DNA of 64,000 nucleotides from Hibiscus mutabilis (lineage: Eukaryota > Streptophyta > Magnoliopsida > Malvales > Malvaceae): positions 55,599,741 to 55,663,740 of the forward strand of contig CM033714.1 in assembly GCA_019671005.1 (NCBI GenBank), read 5' to 3'. The notes below the pieces were generated by a model that was given only the letters and a program-made list of their open reading frames with translations, was not told the DNA's origin and made no database searches. The translations under genes were made by a program, and so were the position numbers. Of the stretch, positions 1 through 8,949 are shown one piece after another; position 1 is the stretch's first letter; each line of letters begins with the position of its first letter.

Positions 1-1421
1 AAAAGTAAAAACACAATTGATAATAGGAGTTCTAGTTAACGAGTAAACTAAGAGCAATAAACTAAAAGAATAGATGAAATCAAAAGAGAGAATAGGCCAA
101 GTTATCGTGAGTTGTGGAGTGATAGCCGATTGGATCGTCTTGGTAAAAGAGTGCAAGGGCAACTCAGTTGTCGTGGCAACTTGCTCAGCGGGGTTGCCTT
201 GGCAACTAATCGATGGTTGCCTGGGCGACTAGCTGGGCAACTACTTGGGCGTCTGGGCAGCAACTTCAAGGTTCGGCAGAGCGTTCTTCAATGGTTTCTT
301 CTTATCCCTAAGTCAAAATTCTAGCTACTTGTGCATGCCTTGATAATAATCCTTGCGTGAATCAAGGGTGAGCAACAACCAATCTTTCGCTCCTCTTAGC
401 CGTTGAAATCCTTAACTTATTCCTAAGCCGAATTAATCTTCACCATCAATAGATTGAATAAAGACCATACTCATTCGTTTCTTGAATCTAACTCTCCCGA
501 TATTAGATAAATAGATGAAGTTACGAGATCCTCTCCCAATTCACTCGCAAACAAGAATAAGAACCAAGAATGAGTAAACCTTGAATTGAAAGTGCAAAGT
601 CTTATTACCTAAACAAAATCCAATTGTTTTTTACAACAACAAAACACAATAACCCCAACCAATCAAGTTAGTTCATGGTTGGGTTCAAAAGATATACAAA
701 GAATAATCTCCAAACCATGAATCTAATGGAAGCAAAGAAGAAGAAGAAGAAATCGAACTCTCTCCCCCCTTTGCTCTCTTGTCAAAATTTCTCTCCTCTT
801 GCCCTTTGGAGTTGTCGAAATTTTCCCTCTTCTTGCTCTCCTCAAGTTGACGATATGGCCTCTTATTTATAGGGCTAGGTCAAAGTCCTTCTTTGAGGAG
901 GAAGTTAAGTTGGAATTAAATTATTTTTAAAGAATATAATTCTTTATTATAATTATATTCCTACTAGAACTTCTCCTATCTTATTGGAATTTAATTCTTC
1001 TTTAATCTCTTCATGTAAATCAAATTCCTTTGGGATTTAGCTTTGCTCCACATCATCTCGGGCTTGTCAAGTCATCAATTTTGACTACCATATCACCTTA
1101 TTCTTTGTCAACAATTGCCCTGGCAACTGGCTCGGCGTCTCCTTCATGCATTGCCCTGGCAACTAGCTCAGCATCACCATTACGCATTGCCCTGGCAACT
1201 GGTTCTAGCCTTGTTTAGGCAAGTGATTCTGCACACACACAAAAACACACCAAAGCAGCATCCTTTTCCACAAAAATCACCAAGTTATGTAATCAAGCTC
1301 AACGGTGGAAAGAAACATGAATTAATGCATGAATAACTAATTATGCAACTAATATGAGATTAAGTCTAACAATAATATGAGTAAAAAGGGTAATAAAAAT
1401 AGTACTTTTGAACACTTATCA
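1..1421 (-). repeat. 3' LTR of Ath1 (partial, about 128 bp missing beyond the window edge)
   Basis: Base 1 aligns with base 5849 of the complete LTR, so about 128 bp of the LTR end lie outside the window. The boundary at 1421 is the CA of ...ACTTATCA, followed at once by the polypurine tract. Six clear copies of the palindromic word TTGCC-NN-GGCAA or close variants lie here (167-180, 193-206, 216-229, 1113-1126, 1150-1162, 1186-1199). Short ORFs in it are not conserved in the sister LTR and are not genes. Confidence 0.92.
862..872 (-). promoter_or_regulatory. TATA box in the Ath1 3' LTR
   Basis: On the minus strand the sequence reads CTATAAATAAGA, a strong plant TATA box. The same box occurs at the equivalent place in the other Ath1 LTR (6711-6721) and, with one change, in the Ath2 LTR (60191-60203). 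Start of transcription would be expected about 25-35 bases downstream on the minus strand; that is inference. Confidence 0.6.
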
Positions 1422-1460
1422 CGCCCCCAAACTCGAACTATTGCTTTTCCTCAAGCAATG
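1422..1460 (-). promoter_or_regulatory. Polypurine tract module 1 of Ath1
   Basis: Directly inside the 3' LTR, the minus strand reads TCGAGTTTGGGGGCG and then the LTR start TGATAAG. This is the place and composition of a plus-strand priming tract. It is followed on the plus strand by a block around TTGCTTTTCCTCAAGCAATG that recurs, modified, beside the second purine tract at 2206-2241. Confidence 0.8.
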
Positions 1461-1708
1461 CAAACTAACAATTACCTGCCAAGACTTTAATCATCAAAGA
1501 CATGCTTCAAACTTGAATTCAAACCTCGGAACCGTGGCACAAAGTATGATCACCTTTTAATTTTTCGGATAGCACAAAAATTACCCAGAACCAAACTATA
1601 ATGCTCGTGACAATGTGTGTGCGTAGTTGTGTACAAGTTGATTTTCAAGATTCTATGTGAACAATAGGCTTTTATCAATTTAATTATGGGGGCATTTATT
1701 TTTATTTT

Positions 1709-1891
1709 CACTAAAGCCAATTTCGGGCACCTCTAGCAAAGTAAGCAATTTCTCATTTTATTTTAGTCGACTAGAGCCAATTTCGGGCACCTTTAGAGAT
1801 TCTTTAATGTGCATTAACTACTAGAGCCGGTTTCGGGCACCTCTAGCATGAAAGTGCATTTACTACTAGAGCCAGTTTCGGGCACCTCTAG
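1709..1891 (-). repeat. Array of four stem-loop repeats in the Ath1 3' region
   Basis: Four copies of a ~27-base unit start near 1709, 1771, 1819 and 1864. Each has arms CTAGAG and CTCTAG around a loop containing CCARTTTCGGGCAC, so each can fold as a short hairpin; the first copy has CTAAAG in the left arm and the second CTTTAG in the right arm. Ath2 has the same four copies at 61031-61217. No protein-coding explanation fits, since spacing and frame vary. Confidence 0.8.
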
Positions 1892-2205
1892 CAAGAATTT
1901 AACTTTAATTTTCAATTTTAAGTTTACCCAAATTTTAATCAACCTAAGTTCACTAAGTTTCTTTCAATCAACAAGCCACAACCGTGTAAAAAAATCAGCA
2001 TCATAGTAAAATTCTAAGTTCTTTTCATGCAATCCTAAAATTAAAGGTTCTTTCAATTAAGTGCAATGGCAAAAATTCATCATTGGATATTCAACAAGTC
2101 TTAAGCAATTAAATCCAATTAAAGGCATGGCAAGTAACATATGCAACCTATATGTGATTGCTAAAGATGAATGCAGCTAAACATGAAACTAACTAGAAAC
2201 CAACA

Positions 2206-2241
2206 CCCCCCCAAACTCGAGAGAATCATTGTCCTCAATGC
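2206..2241 (-). promoter_or_regulatory. Second polypurine-tract module of Ath1 (internal)
   Basis: A run of seven C followed by AAACTCGA on the plus strand gives a G-rich purine tract on the minus strand, and a TTGTCCTCAATGC block follows. The layout copies the true tract at 1422-1460, about 0.78 kb away. Ath2 (61527-61562) and El3 (28917-28950) have the same arrangement, so it is a family trait. Confidence 0.6.
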
Positions 2242-2285
2242 ACGTAAAAGTGAAACAAAATTTAAAAGAAACTAAATGAAATGAG

Positions 2286-2615
2286 TTAGTCAGAGAGGTC
2301 GTCACCTCGAGTGATAAGTTTCCTTCGTGCCGTTTGCTTGATTAATTTTTCAGTCGGTGGTTGAATGCTGGTACCGCGTGAATAGCATTGCTTTGATTTG
2401 ATCCATGTTTGCCGATGCAGGTTCACTTGCATGGGCATCCGTAGTTGCCGAAGCCATTGTTGTTGCCTGGGCATCGCCAGTTTCTGTTGTGGTTGCTGTG
2501 GCAAGTAGTCTGCAGTAAATTTCCTTAACATGGTGGTTGTGAGTCTTGTTGTGAAAAAGAAAACCTGGAAACTAAAGATAATGAAGAAAAATAAAATCTC
2601 TCTTAAAAATTCCAA
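2286..2615 (-). pseudogene. Remnant of an Athila ORF3-like region (unrecognised protein)
   Basis: An open stretch of 109 codons lies after integrase in minus order, where Athila elements carry an extra env-like ORF3. The N-terminal third is Phe/Ile-rich, but this is translated from the T-rich strand of an A-rich tract, so it should not be read as a signal peptide. The rest is Gln/Arg-rich because the palindromic word is read as LPRQ- and PRQQ-like peptides. The end (KLITRGDDLSD) has a recognisable counterpart in Ath2 near 61640. I do not recognise a domain; it may be non-coding. Confidence 0.25.
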
Positions 2616-2711
2616 AAATAAATAAAGAGAGAAAAAAAATAACCGAAAATAATAGAAATAAAAAATAGTTCGAAAAAAAAAGAAAAAGAAAATATCGAAA
2701 AGAGAGCATGC

Positions 2712-3475
2712 TCATGCATCTCCTAAGGTGTCAACTTCTTTGTTTCGTTCTACATGGGCACCGTTGTAGTGATTCAATCTCTTTGTGTTAACTTTGAATT
2801 CATGTTCGTCGGTAATGGACTTGATTATCACGGCATCATGGGAGAATGGTTTGACAACTTTGAATGGTCCCGACCATCTTGATTTTAGTTTTCCCGGGAA
2901 AAGTTTTAGTCGAGAATTGAATAAGAGAACTAGTTGCCCTGGCATGAATTGTCGCGACAATAGTTTCTTGTCGTGCCATTGCTTTGTTTTCTCCTTGTAG
3001 ATTTGTACATTGTTATAGGTGAGTGCAAGAAATTCTTCTATCTCGTTGAGGTAAAACAAACGCTTTTGTCCGGCACTTTCCTAATCCATATTCATGGTCT
3101 TGATTGCCCATTGGTTTGTAGGTGATATTGCCCGTCCTATGGCAACGATCACATTGCTTCTAAAACTCTTGGGCATCTTTTTACAGTGTTGGCCAATACA
3201 AACCGGATTGCAAAACTTTGGCCGCGGTACGAGTTCCTCCAAAATGTCCTCCATAGGGTGAAGAATGGCATTGTCGGAGTACGTTTTGTTGCTCCTCTTC
3301 AGGGACACATCGGCGTATAACTTGATCTGCACATTGTTTAAACAAAAGAGGCTCGTCCCAAAAGTAATGCTTAGCATCATGGCGGAACCGCTTCTTCCCT
3401 TGGTGAGTAAGGCCATAATGTATAATACCACAAACAAGGAAATTAACTAAATCCGCGTACCAGGGTATTGTCGAG
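2712..3475 (-). pseudogene. Integrase of Ath1, catalytic core deleted
   Basis: In minus order, 3475 to about 3135 codes the linker after RNase H (PWYADLVNFLV) and the N-terminal zinc-binding region up to GGHFGGTRTAAKVLQSG. About 2712-3100 codes the C-terminal part (EEFLALTYNN..., then LVLLFNSRLKLFPGKLKSRW, the GPY/F-type module). Only about 30 bp remain between them where Ath2 has about 560 bp, so the whole D,D-35-E core is gone. The loss is two separate deletions with junctions at 3103-3110 (shared TTGCCCA) and 3124-3132 (shared GATAT). The protein could not catalyse integration. Confidence 0.85.
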
Positions 3476-3477
3476 GC

Positions 3478-3797
3478 ATCTGCTGCAGTGGCGACTGCTC
3501 CCAAGATTACCGAGTCATGTGTGTCTAGAGTTGCCGAGGCGTACACGTCCATGGTTGCCGAGGCGTGCGCATCAGTGGTTACCGAGGCGTGTGCATCTAG
3601 AGTTGTCGAGGTGTCGCATCAATAGCTGCTACGGCGTCGAGGGTTGCCGAGGCGTGCACGTCAAGAGATGTCGCGGCGTCGAGGGTTGATGAGGCATGCG
3701 CATCCATGGTTGCCGAGGCGTGCACGTCTGGAGTTGCTGAGGCGTGCGCGTCAAGAGCTGCTGAGGCGTCGAGGGTTGCCAAGGCAAGCTTTTCCTT
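3478..3797 (-). repeat. 24-bp coding minisatellite (octapeptide repeat) between RT/RNase H and integrase
   Basis: About twelve imperfect units, mostly 24 bp and some 18 bp, start on the plus strand with GTTGCCGAGGCG. On the minus strand they code an alanine-rich octapeptide of the form ATLDAHAS (variants ATPDVHAS, ATMDAHAS, STLDAAT). The frame stays open from 3782 to 3597 and, after a shift near 3600, again through 3552 into integrase (TIPWYADLVNF). The start of each unit is the TTGCC-NN-GGC part of the palindromic word dispersed in this element. Ath2 has the same array at 63190-63470 with different unit order. Confidence 0.85.
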
Positions 3798-4660
3798 TAG
3801 GGTTTCGAATGCTTGGGTGCAAGAATCATCAAAATGGAAGACTTTATCTTGGTGGGGGTAATCTCTCGATCACGTCCACCTTGGCTTTGTCTACTTCAAT
3901 TCCCTTGGATGAAATCTTGTGGCCAAGCACTATTCCTTCATCTACCATAAGATGGCACTTCTCCCAATTAAGGACTAAATCGGTTTCTTCACATCTTGCC
4001 AACACATTCTCTAAATTGTGGAGGCAATTGTTGAAGTACTACCAAAAATAGAAAAATCATCCATGAAGATCTCAAGGAAGTCTTCGACCATGTCTGAAAA
4101 GAGTGCCATAATGCATCTTCTAATGTTAGTGCATATATGAGAAAACTTGAGGATGGTCGTTTTCGATACTTCTTATAGTCCATCCGCACCTTCCATCGGG
4201 TGACAATATTGCCCATAAAGAGTTTGGCCAATGTGCTTGCCACTACTCCCTTTTGCGTTACCATGGTGGAGGTGTCTTTCTTCTTTGTTCGCTTGTAGTC
4301 CATGTATACTCTCCACCTTGCTACTATTCCTGAAGGTAAAAATATATTAATAGGAAAAATTATATCCATTCTCAACCATTCAATTACCTCATTCTTGTCG
4401 ACTTCTATCATGGTTGGATGTAGCCTTTGTTGTCGTGGCAATTGTTGCTCAAGCCAATTGCCGTGGCAATCAGTTACCAAAATTTGCTGTAAGTAAAGGG
4501 AAGAACCAATTTTTTGAAAAGCTTTATGAATCCATACACCGTTTTCTTTTGGCCTCTCAAACATCTCCATTAGTAGAGATTTTGATGGCTTCAAATCTAC
4601 CAACCTCGGTTCCTCAAAATATACCTTCAATGGACGAGGTGAGTTTTTAAAGAATTCGAA
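3798..4660 (-). pseudogene. Reverse transcriptase of Ath1, heavily deleted
   Basis: In minus order, an N-terminal piece with PTMIEVDKNEVIEWL (about 4410-4350) is followed by two similar blocks, RWRVYMDYKR (about 4320-4290) and RWKVRMDYKK (about 4195-4165). Both resemble the single conserved RT motif before the palm, so one copy is extra. The middle of the polymerase domain is absent. The catalytic box survives as FMDD at 4057-4068 in another frame, followed by a thumb-like stretch (KISSKGIEVDK-like) with stops. The sequence ends at KEKLALATLDA (about 3780), where it runs straight into the octapeptide array: RNase H is deleted. Confidence 0.75.
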
Positions 4661-4719
4661 AGGTTCAACCATTACCTGTTCATATTCCATTGGCAAAGTA
4701 TTATCATCTCCTTGATCTT

Positions 4720-5544
4720 TCATGTGGTCATGTAATTGCCATGCAATTGTAGATGAGGGCAATCTACAGATTCCTGCTTCAACATCAACGTTGTAACCTT
4801 ATGGGCATCAGGTTCCTCAGAATTTGCTGTAGTATTGTTGTTCTCAGCTTCACTGAGTGTTGTCGCGGCATTGCTCTGTTCAGGCTCCTTAATCATTGCC
4901 GAGGCAATTTGTTGCTCAGGCTCATCATGTGTTAGGCAATCTCTCTTATTGGCATCCTCATGACTTTGAGGTTCTAGTTGTTCCCCACACATCTGAGAGC
5001 TTTCTTTGCATTGCTCCTTATCCTCTTGCCTTGGGACGTCAGTATCCCTAGGAATGAATTGTTGGTGCATGTTATCCATGACATATGTGGATCTCCCCAA
5101 TTGATCTTCTGAATCCCCTAAGGTTGCATCCCACTGAGCTATCCTCGTATCCATAGACTTTGATAGCTCTCGAATCTCTTCAATTGATCCGTCAAGTCTA
5201 GCCAAGGAAGCTAGCAACGTTTCCTCCAAGGAATTGGAATGTTCTTGAAAAGGACTACATTGCCATGGCATATCTGTTGCTGCGGCAAAATTGTTATGGT
5301 AAAAAAATTTTTGAGCTTTTTGACAATACCATGAAGATTTTTGCTGCTGGTTCCCTCTATGGTCCTCCATGTAGTTATATGCACCGAAAATGCGAGGGCA
5401 ATTTTCAAACACATGATGTTCTCCACACATAGCATAAGATTTTTCCACTGTATAAGTTCTTTGGGCTTTTCTCGGTTGGTATAGGTAATCATCAAAGGGT
5501 GCAAGAAACTCTTGATTGGATTGATTCATATCTTCCAACATCAT
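4720..5544 (-). pseudogene. Gag C-terminal region of Ath1
   Basis: A 274-codon open frame on the minus strand. Near its start is a zinc-knuckle-like CGEHHVFENC with the first Cys of the usual CX2CX4HX4C pattern missing. It is followed by a helical, heptad-like stretch (SLEETLLASLARLDGSIEEI) typical of the C-terminal half of Athila gag, and then an acidic Glu/Asn-rich tail. Only about 170 bp separate this frame from the primer-binding site, so the N-terminal capsid-like part of gag is deleted. Palindromic-word copies at 4429-4442, 4457-4470 and 4895-4908 interrupt the tail and the RT approach. Confidence 0.65.
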
Positions 5545-5696
5545 CTCTCGAATAGATCAACTTTTATTTCTCGACATGTTGGTGTCCCTTAACTTGTAGC
5601 GCACCTAATTTTTTTTTGATAAAACAAACAAAAAGAAAAGTTAGTAAAACTAAGAGAAAAAATGCAATAACAAAAACAACTAACACCAATTGCCAA

Positions 5697-5717
5697 TCCC
5701 CGGTAACGGCGCCAAAA
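5697..5717 (-). promoter_or_regulatory. Primer-binding site of Ath1
   Basis: The minus strand reads TTTTTGGCGCCGTTACCGGG immediately inside the 5' LTR. TGGCGCCGTT(G/A)CCGGGG is the primer-binding site type known from Athila elements (reported as tRNA-Asp primed). It fixes the element's orientation and the LTR end at 5721. Confidence 0.85.
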
Positions 5718-5720
5718 ACT

Positions 5721-7271
5721 TGTTGCGTGTAATAAGTGCTATGCAATTGTACAAGTATACACGTCGCAAGTAATAAAGTGATATGAATATCGAGTATCGT
5801 CTATACAGGGATTGGTTTGGGCCACTTTTCTTAAGTTACTGCACTGTGAAAAGTAAAAACACAATTGATAATAGGAGTTCTAGTTAACGAGTAAACTAAG
5901 AGCAATAAACTAAAAGAATAGATGAAATCAAAAGAGAGAATAGGCCAAGTTATCGTGAGTTGTGGAGTGATAGCCGATTAGATCGTCTTGGTAAAAGAGT
6001 GCAAGGGCAACTCAGTTGCTGTGGCAACTTGCTCAGCGGGGTTGCCTTGGCAACTAATCGATGGTTGCCTGGGCGACTAGCTGGGCAACTACTTGGGCAT
6101 CTGGGCAGCAACTTCATGGTTCGGCAGAGCGTTCTTCAATGGTTTCTTCTTATCCCTAAGTCAAAACTCTAGCTACTTGTGCATGCCTTGATAATACATC
6201 CCTGCGTGAATCAAGGGTGAACAACAACCAATCTTTCGCTCCTCTTAGCCGTTGAAATCCTTAACTTATTCCTAAGCCGGATTAATCTTCACCATCAATA
6301 GATTGAATAAAGACCATACTCATTCATTTCTTGAATCTAACTCTCCCGATATTAGATAAATAGATGAAGTTACGAGATCATCTCCCAATTCACTCGCAAA
6401 CAAGAATAAGAACCAAGAATGAGTAAACCTTGAATTGAAAGTGCAAACTCTTATTACCTAAACAAAATCCAATTGTTTTTCACAACAACAAAACACAATA
6501 ACCCCAACCAATCAAGTTAGTTCATGGTTGGGTTCAAAAGATATACAAAGAATAATCCCCAAACCATGAATCTAATGGAAGCAAAAAAGAAGAAGAAGAA
6601 ATCAATCTCTATCCCCCCTTTGCTCTCTTGTCGAAATTTCTCTCCTCTTGCCCTTTGGAGTTGTCTAAATTTTCCCTCTTCTTGCTCTCCTCAAGTTGAC
6701 GATATGGCCTCTTATTTATAGGGCTAGGTCAAAGTCCTTCTTTGAGGAGGAAGTTAAGTTGGAATTAAATTATCTTTAAATAATATAATTCTTTATTATA
6801 ATTATATTCCTACTAGAACTTCTCCTATCTTCTTGGAATTTAATTCTTCTTTAATATCTTCATGGAAATCAAATTCCTTTTGGGATTTAGCTTTGCTCCA
6901 CGTCATCTTGGGCTTGTCTAGTCATCAATTTTGACTACCATATCACCTTATTCTTTGTCGACAATTGTCTTGGCAACTGGCTCGGCGTCTCCTTCATGCA
7001 TTGCCCTGGCAACTAGCTCGGCATCTCCTTCATGCATTGCCCTGGCAACTGGTTCTAGCCTTGTTTAGGCAAGTGATTCTGCACACACACAAAAACACAC
7101 CAAAGCAACATCTTTTTCCATAAAAATCACCAAGTTATGTAATCAAGCTCAACGGTGGAAAGAAAAATGAATTAATGCATGAATAACTAATTATGCAACT
7201 AATATGAGCTTGAGTCTAACAATAATATGAGTAAAAAGGGTAATAAAAATAGTACTTTTGAACACTTATCA
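5721..7271 (-). repeat. 5' LTR of Ath1, complete (1551 bp)
   Basis: On the minus strand it runs from TGATAAGTGTTC (7271) to ACACGCAACA (5721). The copy at 1-1421 and the Ath2 LTR at 59225-60750 (1526 bp) match it along its length. A TATA box lies at 6711-6721 (minus). Copies of the palindromic word cluster at both ends of the LTR, with an AT-rich, word-free middle. Confidence 0.92.
6711..6721 (-). promoter_or_regulatory. TATA box of the Ath1 5' LTR
   Basis: Minus-strand CTATAAATAAG, conserved in all three Athila-type LTR copies of the Ath1/Ath2 family here. Transcription from it would run left through the gag remnant. Confidence 0.6.
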
Positions 7272-7570
7272 TACATCTTAACTGATCTCAGCAGAATCGA
7301 GAAAGAGCTTTGGTGAACTTCTTGCAGCATCTCTTGTTTTAGTTCCTCATTATTAGGAACACATACTCTATCTTTGAAATAGAGGAGTCCATTCGACTTG
7401 AGGGAGAAGTCAGAATTAGACTCAAAGTCTAGCTTGGACATGAACTTTTGAAGATCTGGATCAATTTGTTGGAGTTCTTTGATTCTCGAGATTATACTAG
7501 ATTGAACTTGAAGTTCAGACAAGAATTTTCGTCCTTTGGATAAACGGAAATGAGCATTGATAGCCAATGA
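7272..7570 (-). pseudogene. Integrase N-terminus of element A, cut by the Ath1 insertion
   Basis: The minus-strand frame from 7567 codes LQKFMSKLDFESNSDFSLKS, then SNGLLYFKDRVCVPNNEELK and the start of the HHCC zinc-binding region (EVHQSSFS...KMY). The frame continues into the Ath1 LTR, but those residues are LTR sequence. The insertion follows the conserved KMY codons directly. No catalytic part of the integrase is in the window. Confidence 0.8.
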
Positions 7571-7656
7571 AGCTACAAACGATTGACAATATCATTAAGG
7601 GAGATTTTCAAATGGTTTCTTGCAAGACAATAAAGGTTTAATTCGAATGAATTATT

Positions 7657-8900
7657 CTAGGATTTAGATTTCGAGGAGTTACCCGAGTAAGGTCTACGAC
7701 TAAGGGCATCAACAACCATATTTACTTTCCCTGGATGGTAGTCGATAATCAAATTGTAGTCTTTAAGTAACTTTAGCCATCTCCTTTGCCTCAAATTCAA
7801 GTCTCTCTGGGTTAGGAGGTATTTGAGACTCTTGTCGTTTGTGAACAAGTTGCATTTCTCCTCGTACAAGTAATGTCTCCAGACTTTGAGTGCAAACACG
7901 ATAGCTGCCAATTCTAGATCGTGAGTAAGGTACTTTGACTCGTGTGGTTTTAGTTACCTTGAAGCGTAAGATACCACATTTCCATCTTTCATTAGGACAC
8001 ATCCTAGTCCCAAATGAGATGCATCACTGTAAATAGTGTACTCCTTGCCCGATACTGGTTGGATGAGAACCGGAGCATGGTCAGGACTTGTTTAAGCTGA
8101 TCGAAGCTTCGTTGTTGATTTTCCAACAATACAAATGGTGTGTCTTTACGGGTTAGCTTAGTCAAGCTTGCGGCAATGGATGAGAATCCCTTAACAAAAT
8201 GTCGATAATACCCGGCTAAATCGAGAAAGCTTCTAACCTCACCAACATTCCTCGGAGGTCTCCAATCCAGGATGGATCGAATTTTCCCTTATGCTGAGAT
8301 AACATGGCCAAGGAACGAGACTTCCGATAACCAAAATTTACACTTAGATAATTTTGCAAACAATTAACATTCTCAGATAGTTTGCAATACAAAGGTGTAC
8401 GAAATGTTCTTCCTTATTATGAGAATACACAGTTCATGAGGTCCATGAAAGCAGCCAGAGCATTCGTTAACCCGCATGGCATTACAAGGAATTCAAAGTG
8501 GCCATATCGAGTACGAAAGGCTGTATTGGGTACATCTTCTTCCTTTACCCTCATTTGGTAGTATCCCGATCAAAGATCGATCTTGGAGAACACCGAAGCA
8601 TCCTTGAGTTGATCAAAGAGATCTTCAATCCTTGGGAGAGGATATCAATTCTTGATAGTAAGCTTGTTCAATTGTCTGTAATCAGTACAGAGTCTCATAG
8701 TCCCATATTTCTTCTTCACGAACAAGACTGGAGCACCCAAGGGAGACGAGCTAGGCCGAAAAAAGACTTTGTCTTATAGCTCTTGGAGTTGTTTCTTGAG
8801 TTCCTTCTATTCAACAGGTGCCATTCGATAGGGTGTGATGGACACCGGAGTTGTTCCATTTTAGACATCGATCCCGAACTCTACTTCTTTGGTTGGAGGG
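7657..8900 (-). pseudogene. Reverse transcriptase and RNase H of element A
   Basis: RNase H ends with DYHPGKVNMVVDALSRR (about 7710-7660) and includes AAIVFALKVWRHYLY and FTNDKSLKYL. Upstream, in several frames, are the RT motifs SSPW (near 8745), the SKIDLRSGYYQM region (near 8560), YGHFEFLVMPCG (near 8490) and MDLMN (8446-8432). The catalytic YxDD box should follow MDLMN, but the DNA passes directly to the next conserved block, so a short deletion at about 8428-8432 removed it. Several stops interrupt the rest. Confidence 0.8.
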
Positions 8901-8949
8901 AGACCAGGGAGTTCCTCGGGAAAAACATCAAGATATTCAGATACAAAAG

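Larger units (their letters stand above)
1..7271 (-). mobile_element. Ath1, Athila-like Ty3/gypsy LTR retrotransposon (left LTR truncated by the window)
   Basis: Two direct repeats, 1-1421 and 5721-7271, are the LTRs; by eye they differ at roughly 3-4 % of sites, so the insertion is fairly young. Read on the minus strand the LTR starts TGATAAGTG and ends GCAACA. A primer-binding site lies just inside the right LTR and a polypurine tract just inside the left one, fixing the minus orientation. Between them, in minus order, are gag remnants, a broken RT, an octapeptide repeat array, an integrase without its catalytic core and a short 3' region. RNase H is missing. The element landed in the integrase gene of element A: base 7272 resumes that gene, and the likely 5-bp target duplication there is tacat (the partner lies outside the window). 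It cannot move by itself. Confidence 0.9.

Noticed and set aside
112..324. Plus-strand open frames in the Athila-type LTRs (also 5960-6172 and 59483-59677), similar in three copies
   Set aside because: They share sequence because the LTRs are copies; the frames are short, run against the element's transcription and consist largely of the palindromic word.
5697..5717. tRNA gene
   Set aside because: Only the short primer-binding complement of a tRNA 3' end is present; no cloverleaf can be drawn here or at 36455 or 40996.
5564..5746. Minus-strand frame with a strongly hydrophobic stretch that looks like a membrane protein
   Set aside because: It spans the LTR end, the primer-binding site and the untranslated leader; the Leu/Phe/Val run is translation of T-rich DNA.
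8498..8779. Plus-strand 93-codon open frame
   Set aside because: It is the antisense of element A RT, whose motifs are on the minus strand.
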